From assembly GCA_963712435.1 (NCBI GenBank), contig CAVQIB010000004.1:186001-250000 (forward strand): a stretch of DNA of 64,000 nt, in the 5' to 3' direction. The notes under the pieces are model-generated. The model saw nothing but the letters and a program-made list of their open reading frames with translations. It was not told the origin of the DNA and ran no database searches. Origin of the DNA: Rhodoplanes sp963712435 (lineage in GTDB: Bacteria; Pseudomonadota; Alphaproteobacteria; Rhizobiales; Xanthobacteraceae). Below, piece after piece: positions 1 to 9,117 of this stretch. A program made the translations under genes and the position numbers. Position 1 is the stretch's first letter, and every line of letters begins with the position of its first letter.

Positions 1-559
1 CAGCGCCGGCAAGTCTGGGTGTCAGGCTTCGTCCTTTGGATTCGCCCTGAATGAGAGGCATGTCGGCTCGATCTCCATACCTTGCGACGCCCCAGGCGCA
101 GCCGGGCGTGCTCGCGACCGCCACGCGCGCGCGCAAACCCTGGGCGGCAAGGCGCGCCACGATATCGCGGCAAAGCGCCGTCTCTCCGCCGAACAGATGC
201 GAGCAGCCGGTGACGTCGAGCATGACGCCCGAGGGGGCATCGATCCCGACCAGCGGGGTGTAGCGGTCGCACCAGTCGGCGAGCGCTTGGAGCAGCCGCC
301 AGTCCGCCGCGGGATCGCTTTGCGCGACCTGCAGCGCGGGATGGCGCGCGCGCGCATCGGCGAGCGTCGTGCCGACCGTGAGGCGCAAGCGCGCGGCCGC
401 ATCGTTCATCGCGGCGATCCGCAGCGCGCTCTTGACCATGTGCACGACGATGACCGGCGCGCTCTCATCCGGCGCGGATGCGCGCCGCGCGAGACGGTCG
501 GTCGGCAGCCGCCGCAGCCAGATCGAGAGATATCGGGGCGGAGAGGAAGGCGTGCTCAT
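1..559 (-). CDS. imuB: ImuB, Y-family DNA polymerase-like protein (partial, cut by window edge)
   Basis: About 186 N-terminal residues are present; the rest lies off the left edge. The reading frame starts MSTPSSPPRYLSIWLRRLPT, then shows the palm-type segment with VIVVHMVKSALRIAAMN and LLVGIDAPSG-like residues (read here as LVGIDAPSGVMLDVTGCSHL), typical of ImuB/DinP-like proteins. ImuB lacks polymerase activity in known systems and bridges ImuA and DnaE2 in SOS-induced error-prone translesion synthesis. It overlaps the 3' end of imuA by 95 bp in another frame, the usual arrangement of the imuA-imuB-dnaE2 operon; dnaE2 would be expected further left. It should be transcribed from the LexA-controlled promoter upstream of imuA. 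Confidence 0.85.
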   Translation of the reverse strand, partial: MSTPSSPPRYLSIWLRRLPTDRLARRASAPDESAPVIVVHMVKSALRIAAMNDAAARLRLTVGTTLADARARHPALQVAQSDPAADWRLLQALADWCDRYTPLVGIDAPSGVMLDVTGCSHLFGGETALCRDIVARLAAQGLRARVAVASTPGCAWGVARYGDRADMPLIQGESKGRSLTPRLAGA

Positions 560-1259
560 GGTGATCCCACGACAAGAGCCAGCGGCCCGTGGGCCCGCGG
601 CGGTTTCTGACGAGAGAGAGAGAGAAGGCCGGCAGCCCGAGCCCGCCGAACGCATCGCGCGCGCCGGGGGCCGCCGCGATTTCGCAGCGGGTGATCGCGG
701 GGCTGGGCAAGGCGCAGGCGCGATGGCGCAGGAGGAGCCCGAGCCCGCCCCCTTCGCCCGCCGCAAGCGACAGGCGGCGCAGCATGGTGAGGTCGAGCGA
801 GCTTTCGCGCGCGAATTCGCCGATCACGCCGGCCACCGCGCGGCAGCGCAGCGCCTCCTCCATCGCCCAGGCGCCGTCGCGCTCCTGCGGCGCGGAGAGG
901 CCGATCAGCCGCGCCATGGGCAGGCCGAGCAGTTCGAGTCCCGGTCCGTAAAGATGGCCGGCTTCGAACTCCGCAGCCTCGGACTCGATCCACAGCACCG
1001 CACGGCCATCGGTTGCGCTCGCGCGGACGAGAAGCGCGAGCGCGAAGGCGGCGGCGGCGCCGAAGTCGAGGGGCGCGGCCGGCGCAATCTCGTGCAGGGC
1101 GCCGAGCGCAAGCCCGCCGCCGAGCGTGCGGTCGAGCGGGGCGACGCCAAGAGGGAGCGCCCGTTCTGCAGGACGCCCGCCGCCCTGCGCTTCGATCGCC
1201 GCCACTCTGTGCCGGAGCGCACGCAGGACGAATGGTCTTTCGCTCTGATCCATGTCCAT
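465..1259 (-). CDS. imuA: ImuA, RecA-like SOS mutagenesis protein
   Basis: 264 residues, the usual size. The protein has the ImuA/SulA-like layout: LPLGVAPLDRTLGGGLALGA near residue 35, followed by a degenerate RecA-fold core and a C-terminus containing GRWLLSWDHHEHAF. In the imuA-imuB-dnaE2 mutasome it interacts with ImuB and RecA during damage tolerance. The start is fixed by an in-frame TGA 36 bp upstream of the ATG at 1259. A LexA box lies 162 bp upstream, so DNA-damage induction is expected. The annotation rests on layout, operon order and the SOS box together; sequence identity alone is weak in this family. Confidence 0.85.
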   Translation of the reverse strand: MDMDQSERPFVLRALRHRVAAIEAQGGGRPAERALPLGVAPLDRTLGGGLALGALHEIAPAAPLDFGAAAAFALALLVRASATDGRAVLWIESEAAEFEAGHLYGPGLELLGLPMARLIGLSAPQERDGAWAMEEALRCRAVAGVIGEFARESSLDLTMLRRLSLAAGEGGGLGLLLRHRACALPSPAITRCEIAAAPGARDAFGGLGLPAFSLSLVRNRRGPTGRWLLSWDHHEHAFLSAPISLDLAAAAADRPSRAARIRAG

Positions 1260-1420
1260 CGTCAGGCGCGGGCGTGGCTTGGCCCGGCCATCCTGTCATT
1301 GGTGCGAGGCAAGGCGCTGATGCCCGCGACACGCGCGGGGCATGCCGCCGCCGCAGCGGCGCGCAGGGGGCATAACGCTTCGTCCATGGCTTGCATGGCC
1401 AAGTTCCTTCCCCGCCAATT

Positions 1421-1435
1421 GTTCCTGCTTTGTTC
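1421..1435 (-). promoter_or_regulatory. LexA box upstream of imuA
   Basis: The sequence GTTCCTGCTTTGTTC is an exact GTTC-N7-GTTC direct repeat, the established LexA operator of alphaproteobacteria. It is 162 bp upstream of the imuA start and the nearest gene is the SOS cassette, so it is very probably its operator. Confidence 0.85.
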
Positions 1436-2017
1436 TATAGATTCCGGTTAGTGAGCCAGTTTGCAAGAACTTTTTTTCGGGCGGCCGAGAACATCGCCAA
1501 AGGCGTGCGTTCCAGGCCACTTCAAGCAGGGATTAATTGACGAGGAATCGACCGATCTCCTGCCGGTCATCGCCTGCGACAGCGAAAGCGGGCGATCCGG
1601 TAACCACAGACGCGCTCCATGCTGACTGGATGCCCCGCTTCCGCCGCAGGGCATGACCGAGGGTGAAACGATCCAAGCCGAAATCATCACGCTTTAGGCC
1701 AGCGCCCAAGCCGGGAGTCACCCCACCCCTATGCGAGCAGGGGACGGGCGCTGTGCGAGGCTGATAAGCCGCAATCGCGAACGGTGTTGTCAGCGCCTAT
1801 TGACTGGGCATCGTCGCATTCGCCAACGCGCCGAGGCCGCATTCCGTCTGGACGCCCGCGAGCTGCCCCACGATCATCCGTTGTTCGCCGTGCTCGCGCC
1901 GGCGCTCGGCATCGCGCCCGAAAGCCGCCGGACACGTTCCGCGCGGCGGCGGTGTTGTGAGCCTAGCCGCGCAGCGCGGCGGAGCAAAAATGGAAGACGG
2001 TGTACCAAGATCAGCAG
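1436..2017. other. Intergenic stretch without a supportable gene
   Basis: Only short overlapping frames occur here on both strands (60-115 codons). None shows a recognisable motif, a good ribosome site or consistent coding bias. It may contain decayed coding sequence from the neighbouring broken methyltransferase locus. Confidence 0.5.
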
Positions 2018-3843
2018 CTATCCGCGCCGCCAACTCCGACGCCATAGCTCTGCTCCAAACCATCGGCGCGAACTCTGATGAGATTCTTGCGCTGTGGCCG
2101 GTTCCGTCCGGAATTCAGTCGCGAAACACTCTTGGTTTGCAAGAACCCCGACGGACCCGTCTGCGAATTCTGCGACCATACACGGCGGATGCTGCGCCGA
2201 GACGGCGCATTCGAACCCAACCAATGGATTTTGCCCGCCGAACTCCGGCCGCTCAATGGAAAATCCTGTGGTGGCGGTCATCTTTCCTTGCTGAAAAACG
2301 TGCACGCTGATCGGGATCTCGTCGATCGAGCGATCGAGCGCCCAACCGCCGATGATCAGCGTATCGCCTAGCCGCTCACTGCGCTCGACAGAGCCGCAGT
2401 CATGAGGGCGCAAGGTTCGCCTCTTGCTGTCGATCTCGACCACTGTGTCATCATCTTCTTCAATCAACCGTCCGGACGAAACGGGGGCATAATAGGTAAG
2501 CCGCAAGTATTCGGCACGTGCTGCCTCAGCGTTCCCCGCCACCATGCCTGCTTGAGCCGTGCGGGCAGTTCTCTCCAGCTCGACGAGGGTCGCCTTGATC
2601 AGCTCTGACTCTGGGTTCAGTTCAAACGCTCGCCTGACAAGCCACAAAACCTCCTTCGGAATGTAACCCATTTCGTCGCGGGCCTTCGCAGCGGCGGCCA
2701 TCAGAAGGTCCGGGTTCCTCACCCGGCGGACGCTATCGAACAATTCGAGGAATGCTCCTCCGCTGTCGATCCGCGCGTCGCGCAGAAGCCTCTCCGCTTC
2801 GTGCTCAGCTTGCTCATTTTGGCAATCCCCTGCAGTAAGCCTTTCGAAGAGCACTTCCGCATCGCCTGGGTCGGATCAGGATGCCACGTCAGGAACTTGC
2901 TTCCCGCAGCCCGCGCCCATGACGCAAGGCGAAGTTCATGCTTTCCGGCAGCAGCTCGATCCGCTGCGCGAAGTAGTTCGATGAATAGAAGTAGCGAGCC
3001 TTGCAGGCGTCGATAAGCTCCATGTAGAAATCGACATAGGCCGTGGTCATCTCCTGCAGCGACCCCGTGTTAACGACCAGGTCCAGAGCGATCTCGCGAG
3101 TGAGTTGAGTTGTGGACCGGAAGTAGAAAAACCCGAGTGGCGTAGCTCGACTCCGATGGCGGCGGGCGTCTCCAAATCGCCCCGGTATCCACTAGGTGAG
3201 GCACCCGCCGGGAGGAAGGGTCGCAGGTATACCTCCGCGAAGAACAGGCTCTCCGGAAGGTCGCAGATCGATGTACACAGCGGGTCTGTGAAATGGGCTT
3301 CGTGGCCCAGAGCCGGCCAGCCGAGCCGGAGCCGCCTCCGATGTCGGGCACGGCTTCGGTCGACATGGGCCAGGCAACGCGTGATGTTGTCGGTGTGGCT
3401 GAAGGACGGGGCTGCTGATTAGTCTTCCGTCGAGTTGACATCGTGTTGGTGAGGAAAGTGATGTTTCGGCGATCGACGGCAAAGGCACCGGAATTCCGGA
3501 AATTTGTAGGCCGGCATTCCCTGAACGTTTCGCGTGTCGGCCACTCGGCCCCAGCACGGCGGGATTCGAAGCTCGACTGGAAAAGCTGAGCGAAGTGAAT
3601 TACCTCAAGAGGGGTCTTGAACTGCTGCGACGGCTGGCGTTTAACGAATAGCCGTCCTGCGCGCCCCAGGATCGGGGAGATTGACTTCGCGCCGGCTTTG
3701 ATCGCCCTGAGCATGTTCTGCCGTGCAGTTTCGACGACCTGGATCGCACTGCTTATTAATTTCCGGTCCATCTCCTCACCGTTCGACGTGCACCGTCCGG
3801 ATCGATTTTCGACGTTCTCAGCGAGTGACGGCAATGATTCCAT
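2018..3843 (-). pseudogene. Putative sugar O-methyltransferase with C-terminal GWALD-type domain, broken by several frameshifts
   Basis: No single frame covers it, but successive frames join into one protein. The N-terminal part (from the ATG at 3843) reads MDRKLISSAIQVVETARQ. It is followed by a SAM-binding motif I (DIGGGSGSAGRLW, about 3330-3370), then ICDLPESLFFAEVYLRPFL, then VVNTGSLQEMTTAYVDFYME and YFYSSNYFAQRIELLPESMN, the signature blocks of the putative sugar O-methyltransferase family. The last 278 codons (2018-2854) form a helical stretch and a domain with IIGGWALDRSIDEIPISVHV, like the GWAxD modules of bacterial polysaccharide enzymes. At least four shifts are needed, one in a T5 run near 3125. 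It could be a decayed gene or an intact one with sequencing indels; the joined reading is an inference. Confidence 0.65.
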
Positions 3844-4133
3844 GGACGTTCGACAAACCCGACCGTGCCGTCGGACCGCACCTCAGTCTTATCGCGAGGC
3901 TAGCATAGCTGAGCCGATTAGCACCCACGACCAGTAGGTTTCGCGTCGGCCTCGGGCTATGAACGGCGATGTGTGGCTCCGCTAGCTTGAGCACGCTAAT
4001 GACCGGGCCTCACGCGTTCGCGAACGCGCCGCCGGACGGTCGGCAAGCGGCAGGCGAGCGCGGCGCAGTCGTGCAATACTTCTTCTGGACGTTCAGGCAG
4101 GAGACGCTCGTTGACGTCAATCGCATCCGGCCG

Positions 4134-4884
4134 CTAACGCTTCGCCACCCGCAGGTTTCGCAGCGAGCGCCGCAGGTCGCCGGACACGAGCGCCGATCGT
4201 TTGAGGGAAACGAAACTTGCCGCCTTGTGCCGGGCGCCGGCCGCGCCGTTGAAGACTTTCAGGCCCTGCGCCGTCGCCACGATGTCGCCTGCGCGCAGCG
4301 TCGGGTCGGCGGCGAGGTCGATCTTGGCGAGCCCGAGCGCGGTCTTGCCGTTGCAGGTGCAGTTCGCCATCAGTTCCTTGCGGAACAGGAACGCGGTCGG
4401 AAGACCGGCATAGCGCGACGCCGTCCGCGGCGGTCGCCTCGTCGATGCCCGCGCCTTCGAACACTTTGGTGCGGCTCGCCGGACAGAGCGCGCTGCAGAG
4501 TTTCGCCGGCGTCACATTCGCTGCGGCCGGGCTGAGCGGAAAGAAGCGCCCGTCGCACAGCCGCACGCAGAACGTTGTAGCAGGCTCCGCGGGCGGAATT
4601 TGCGCCGGGTTTGCCGCAGGCGAGGGCGAGAAGCGCCGCACGGCGTTCGGGTCGGCATAGGCCAAGGGCTGAGCGGCGCGCTGCGCGGGCGCAACGGTTC
4701 GGTGTTCAGGCGGAGAACGCGACCAGCCGCCATCGCCGAACGGCCAACCGCCGGACGACGAGCCGGAGGTCCAAGCCTGGGCCGAAGCGTCGGACGGAGC
4801 GGAGACGAGGACAACGACGAATGCAGCCAGCAGCGCGAGCTTCGATTTGCGGAGCAGAGTCTTTGCCGCGAACCGGGTGATCAT
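4134..4884 (-). CDS. DUF2865 exported protein (one frameshift)
   Basis: Starts MITRFAAKTLLRKSKLALLA with a signal peptide ending near SDASAQA, then a Pro/Ser-rich linker and the DUF2865 core with TTFCVRLCDGRFFPLS, AKLCSALCPASRTKVFEGAG and ELMANCTCNGKTALGLAKID. The frame changes once near 4420, between DEATAADGV and the ELMANCTCNG block; the downstream frame runs to the stop at 4134. The cysteine pairs suggest disulfides in the periplasm. Function is unknown; the family is common in Hyphomicrobiales. The single shift is most simply a sequencing indel. It lies just downstream of an L,D-transpeptidase on the same strand. Confidence 0.75.
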
Positions 4885-4962
4885 GCCTCAGCCGTTGTTC
4901 ATCGCCGCTCGCAAATAAGAAAGCAGCTTCGCCGCGACGGCGAAGCTGCTCCACACTGTCGC

Positions 4963-5634
4963 TCAGTTGATGGGCGCAGGCGCGCTCGCCGTCCGCCGAC
5001 CGCTCATCGGCAGCACGACCACCTTGGCGCCGGGCTTGATGCGTCCGTAGAGATCGATCACGTCCGAGTTGGCGAGGCGGATGCAGCCGCTCGACACGCG
5101 CTGCCCGATCGTCGTCGGGTCATTGGTGCCGTGGATGCGGTACACCGTGTTGCCGAGATAGAGCGCGCGCGCGCCCATCGGATTGCCGGGCCCGCCCGCC
5201 ACGAAGCGCGGCAGATAGGGCTGGCGCGCAATCATTTCCGGCGGCGGCGTCCAGTCCGGCCACTCGTTCATCCGGCTGACATATTCAACCCCGGACCAGG
5301 TGAAGCCTTGACGACCGACGCCGATTCCGTAGCGGAGCGCCTTGCCGCCGCCGAGCACGAGATAGAGATAGGTATTGGGCGTATCGATGATGATCGTGCC
5401 GGGCGGTTCGCTGGTGGCGTAGCTGACCGTCTGCCGGCGCAGATGCGCAGGCGCGCTCGCCTGCACGTCTTCGCGGACGCGATCATCACGCACATAGCGG
5501 TCGATCACCGACGATGTGCGAACGCCCGTCGCCGCCAAGGGCAATGGCTCGGCCGTGCTCGGCGTCGCCAAGCCGATCGAACCGAACGCCAATGCAGTGC
5601 TGATAAGGAGAGAAAGCTTCGCCGTGCGAGCCAT
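4963..5634 (-). CDS. L,D-transpeptidase (YkuD domain)
   Basis: 223 residues from the ATG at 5634, preceded by a G-rich ribosome site; a longer frame to 5760 exists but the chosen start gives a proper signal peptide (MARTAKLSLLISTALAFGSI, cleavage near STAEP). The YkuD domain carries the catalytic block HGTNDPTTIGQRVSSGCIRL, with the active cysteine in SSGCIRL and the conserved histidine upstream. These enzymes make 3-3 cross-links in peptidoglycan or attach lipoproteins to it. The sequence PGTIIIDTPNTYLYLV opens the catalytic domain. Complete and intact. Confidence 0.92.
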   Translation of the reverse strand: MARTAKLSLLISTALAFGSIGLATPSTAEPLPLAATGVRTSSVIDRYVRDDRVREDVQASAPAHLRRQTVSYATSEPPGTIIIDTPNTYLYLVLGGGKALRYGIGVGRQGFTWSGVEYVSRMNEWPDWTPPPEMIARQPYLPRFVAGGPGNPMGARALYLGNTVYRIHGTNDPTTIGQRVSSGCIRLANSDVIDLYGRIKPGAKVVVLPMSGRRTASAPAPIN

Positions 5635-5823
5635 CACCCACCCCCGTATTTTCCCCTCGGCATAACGATTGCCGTCGAACCAACGTGGAAGGGGCGGAAA
5701 AGTTCCGCCGAGAGTTTCGATCCAGCAAGGAATCTGCGACGGAATGTGTTGGCGGCACATGGCTTTAACCTAAACATGCGAATGCAATATCGCGCTCGGC
5801 ACGCGCAAGGTTTGATGACAAAC

Positions 5824-5851
5824 AAATGGCCGGGCAAGGCCCGGCCATTTT
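5824..5851. terminator. Perfect 12-bp stem terminator hairpin
   Basis: AAATGGCCGGGC, a 3-nt loop and GCCCGGCCATTT form a perfect 12-bp stem flanked by A and T residues, so it can act on both strands. It separates the gene at 5937-6506 from the L,D-transpeptidase, and probably ends the former's transcript. Confidence 0.8.
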
Positions 5852-5936
5852 GAAGCAGTCTTGTTTTCCGACAACCCAATGCGCCTTCGAGGGTGATCAC
5901 CTCACCAAGTGCGCCGAACTCTATCCTCGTCCTCGC

Positions 5937-6506
5937 TTAGACCAGGCACTTGCTCAGGATGTGCGAGAGCTGCGGCGCCGCGATCGGGCTTGCCGCCGCG
6001 TCGCAACCTTCCGGAATGCGCGGCCGCCGCTCGTTGTTCTGCGGGGCGACGCCGGCCGGCTGGCGCTGGTCGCGCGAGTCGACGGTCGGCTGCGCCGGCT
6101 TTGCCTGCACGGGAACGGTGGTCGTCACCGGTCGCACCGCGGTGTTGGCCGTGTCGCGCACCGTGACCTCGGGCAGCACCACGCCCTTCGTCACCAGCGT
6201 CGCATTGCGCAGCGGATCGGAGTGATACAGAACGCGCCCGTCGCGGTCGCGATAGATGATGGCCGCATCGCGAAGACCGACCACCTCGACTGCGGAAATC
6301 GTGCGCGGCTCACCGCGCGCGGTCTGCGCCGCCGTCAGGCGATCACTTTTATGTGTTCGATCGATCGGCGTCGCGGAAACCTTGAGGCCCGCGGATGCGT
6401 CGGCGACGCCGACGAAGCGCGTCCCGATCTGCCCGGAAAAGCCCACCGCCGCGCCGGCGGCAAGCGCAGAAATTCCGATAACCATAAGAGATTTCAGCTT
6501 GAACAT
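5937..6506 (-). CDS. Exported hypothetical protein
   Basis: 189 residues. MFKLKSLMVIGISALAAGAA is a signal peptide or N-terminal membrane anchor. The rest includes RTISAVEVVGLRDAAIIYRD and GRVLYHSDPLRNATLVTKGV, followed by a Pro/Val-rich linker and a terminal CDAAASPIAAPQLSHILSKC segment with two cysteines. I do not recognise a named family, but the pattern of signal peptide, beta-rich core and low-complexity tail is seen in small envelope proteins of Hyphomicrobiales. A strong hairpin follows the stop. It is likely periplasmic; its function is unknown. Confidence 0.6.
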   Translation of the reverse strand: MFKLKSLMVIGISALAAGAAVGFSGQIGTRFVGVADASAGLKVSATPIDRTHKSDRLTAAQTARGEPRTISAVEVVGLRDAAIIYRDRDGRVLYHSDPLRNATLVTKGVVLPEVTVRDTANTAVRPVTTTVPVQAKPAQPTVDSRDQRQPAGVAPQNNERRPRIPEGCDAAASPIAAPQLSHILSKCLV

Positions 6507-6617
6507 CGGAGTGGTCCGATTGGCTGATTAATGGCCCCGTGCCATGAACCGTCCCCCTGACGATCCACCGCAATAACTCGTTGTTAAGGGTTTGGTTCCG
6601 TGCGGCGTCGCCGGGGT

Positions 6618-8550
6618 TCAAACTTTTTTGGCGGGACCGCGGGGCCGGGTCAGCGCCCGCCGAGCAGGTGCGACGCGGGAATCAGCATGCGGCAGCGCAC
6701 GCCGCTCGGTCTCGAAGGTCAAGGCGACGTCGGCGTCGAGGGCGCGCGAGAGGTTCTTTTCCACGACCAGGCTGCCGAAGCCGCGGCTGCTCGGCGCGGT
6801 CACGTCGGGCCCGCCATGTTCGGCCCAAACGATTTCGACGCCCTCTTTATCGCTTGCCTCGGGGGACAGCAGCCGGCGCCAGTTTATTTCGACGCGGCCT
6901 TGCGGCACCGAGAGCGCTCCGAAGCGCTCGGCGTTCATGGCGAGTTCGTGCAGCGCCAAGCCGAAGCTTTGCGCCGCGCCAGGCTTGAGATGCACGGCGG
7001 GCCCGGACAGCGTGACTCGATCGGCCGCTCCGTCGAGATATTTCGCGAGCTGCCGCCGCGTAAGGTCGTGCAGCGAGGCCCCGTACCATCCTTCCTGCAC
7101 CAGCAGATCGTGCGAGGTGGCGAGCGCCTGCAGGCGGTTGCCGAACGTGTCGAGAAAATCGTCGATCGTTCCCGCGTGCCGCGCGGTCTGGCGCGCCATC
7201 GATTGAATCACCGCGAGGAGGTTTTTCGAACGATGCGTGAGCTCGCGCATGAGCAGGCGCAGATGGCTTTCGCCGGTCTTGCGCTCGGTGATGTCGAACA
7301 TCGCGCAGGTCACCCCGACAATGTTTCCGTTTTCTCCGGGCAGCGGCTCGACATGGAGGTCGTACCACCGCGTCTTGTCGGCCTCTTTCACGCTGACTTC
7401 GCCGCCCTGGCCGCGTCCGGTCGCAAGCGCCGCGCGCACGAGCGTGGCGAGCTGCTCGCGGCTTTCCGCCGGCAGGATTTCCGCGTCGGTGCGGCCGACA
7501 ATGTCGGCGACCTCGCGCCCGAACAGCGGATTGCTGATCGACGTGAAGCGCAGATCGCGATCCTGGGTGAACAAGGTCACGTGCGAGCCGCGCAGCGCGA
7601 TCTCGTAGCGGTGCAGGGCGGCGCGCAGTTCGTCGGCGAGCCGCCGCTGTTCGCTCTCGAGCGAGCGCACGCGCGAGATATCGATGGCCGCGCTGGTGAT
7701 TCCGTCGACGCGGCCGTCGGGTCCGAATGTGGGCGCGATATGCAAAGAGTAGAGCGCATGCCCGCGCGAATTGAGCGAGCAGGCCTCGCAGGTTTCCGGC
7801 CGGCCGGTTTCCAGCACGCGCCGCTTGACGGCGATCACCGCGTCCTTGGCCTCCGCCGGAAGAATCTCGTCATCGGTGCGGCCGATCATCTCCGCCGCCG
7901 CCTCGGCGTTGTCTGGGTTATAGACCCAGGTGTAGCGCAGCTCGCGGTCCTGCGAGAAGGCGTGGACGTAAGCGCCGCGCAGCGCCGTTTCGAGCCGCGC
8001 CTTGACCAGGCTCAGCTCACGGGTGCGCTCCTCGACCCGCGTTTCGAGTTCGCGCCGCGCCGTCTCCAATTCGTGCAGCGTCTTCGTCTCGGGTCCGCCG
8101 GGCGCGAGGGGCAAGAGCCCGTTTGCAAACGCGAAGCCCGGCGCCGCCTGCGGCGCGCGCCCGGCATATGCTCGGTACAGGAGCACGGCGGTCGCTCCGC
8201 CTAGAACCGCGGCGGCGGCGTTTGCCGCCAGCGCCCACCCAGGCGAGAGCAAGCCGGGGCTCAGGGCATTGCCGAGATGCGCGAAGCTTAGCAGGCCCAG
8301 AAAGGCGCCGGAGATCCAGACAAGAATCCCACGAGAACTCGCGCGGCCAACCGGGCCGGCGCGCCGCGATCCAGACAAGGGCAAGAATGGCCGCGACGCC
8401 GAACGCAATGCCGAAATCCGCCGCGCGCGCCAGCACGGAGTAGAGGACACCTGATACAGGGCATGACGGTCCTTCGCATGCGACCGCAGCGACCCAATCG
8501 AGGGCGGCGCTCATCCCTTCCAACCCTGTTGTTGCCTGTTCGGTAGGCAA
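6618..8550 (-). CDS. Membrane-anchored PAS-PAS HWE-family sensor histidine kinase (one frameshift)
   Basis: The N-terminus (MPTEQATTGLEGMSAALDWV, start 8550 or 8514) reads in a different frame from the main 610-codon frame. They join near 8350 within an ETR1-like membrane region (GILVWISGAFLGLLSFAHLG). Next come a coiled coil (ARRELETRVEERTRELSLVK), two PAS domains (residues about 160-270 and 285-400 of the main frame) and an HWE kinase core: phospho-acceptor MRELTHRSKNLLAVIQSM, N-box LHELAMNAERFGAL, and VWAEHGGPDV with the W-x-E signature. HWE kinases often feed the PhyR-NepR-EcfG general stress response. Its divergent neighbour is a candidate EcfG-dependent small RNA. Confidence 0.88.
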
Positions 8551-8803
8551 TAGGCCTCCGGTTCATAGCGGCGCGTTGATTTGGGGCAATAGCGGAAACC
8601 GGTGGGCGTCGCGTGTTCTCGTGTCTTGGTTGCAGGAGAAAGCGCCGGACAGGTTGGCGAACTGCTCCGTTCTAACGGGAACGTTGCAGCAAGCCCGCTT
8701 GTTTCCTTCGGGCCGCCATTCTGGCCAAGGCGGCCGCCCTCGCGTGATCGGCTCTGCTGGAGCGATGCGGTCGAGAAAATTCTAATTATTTTTGCGATTA
8801 GCG

Positions 8804-8827
8804 GGAACCAACCGGTGGAGGCACGTT
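8804..8827 (+). promoter_or_regulatory. EcfG-type (general stress response) promoter
   Basis: GGAAC at 8804-8808 and GTT at 8825-8827, separated by exactly 16 nt, match the EcfG (sigma-T) consensus GGAAC-N16/17-GTT of alphaproteobacteria. The expected transcription start is near 8833-8836. No protein-coding gene follows; instead a hairpin and an intrinsic terminator lie within 90 nt. Confidence 0.75.
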
Positions 8828-8832
8828 ACGCC

Positions 8833-8917
8833 ACTGACCGGCCGCCATTCCCCCTCCCCCCGTGCTCGGCCGGCCATCTAAGGCGTGGTTGACATTCCGT
8901 CAGCCACGCCTTTTTCT
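8833..8917 (+). ncRNA. gsrN: Candidate stress-induced small RNA with C-rich loop (GsrN-like)
   Basis: An orphan transcription unit of about 85 nt: EcfG promoter, then a 7-bp hairpin (CCGGCCG 8838-8844 with CGGCCGG 8867-8873) presenting a 22-nt loop with CCCCCTCCCCCC, then a Rho-independent terminator. This is the architecture described for GsrN of Caulobacter, a sigma-T-dependent small RNA whose exposed C-rich loop pairs with G-rich leader sequences such as that of katG. The loop is complementary to Shine-Dalgarno-like GGGGGAGGGG. Homology to gsrN is inferred from architecture alone; I have not aligned it. Confidence 0.65.
8880..8917 (+). terminator. Intrinsic terminator of the candidate small RNA
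   Basis: AAGGCGTGGTTGAC (8880-8893) pairs with GTCAGCCACGCCTT (8899-8912) over 14 positions with one G-U pair, with a 5-nt loop and a run of T residues. It is orientated for plus-strand transcription. Confidence 0.85.
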
Positions 8918-9117
8918 TTGCCCACGCGCATCTATCAACCTCTTAGTATAATCCAGGCCATCGACCCGGACGGGGAGGTCGCGGGCGCACACCCGCATGG
9001 CGGCAGCGTCAAGCCCCGCCAGGCGTGCTCTTCGGATAGACCGGACGGCTCCGGTCGGGTTTGTGCCCTCTCGCAGAGCGTACGCACCGGGATGCCGGGC
9101 CCGGCCTCCGGCGTGGG

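Noticed and set aside
369..1451. Long plus-strand frame (360 codons) at the left edge
   Set aside because: Antisense to imuA/imuB, Arg/Ala-rich, no motif; a GC-driven shadow frame.
8678..8703. Another GGAAC ... GTT pair near the small RNA
   Set aside because: Spacing is 18 nt, outside the 16-17 nt EcfG range, and no transcript unit follows closely.
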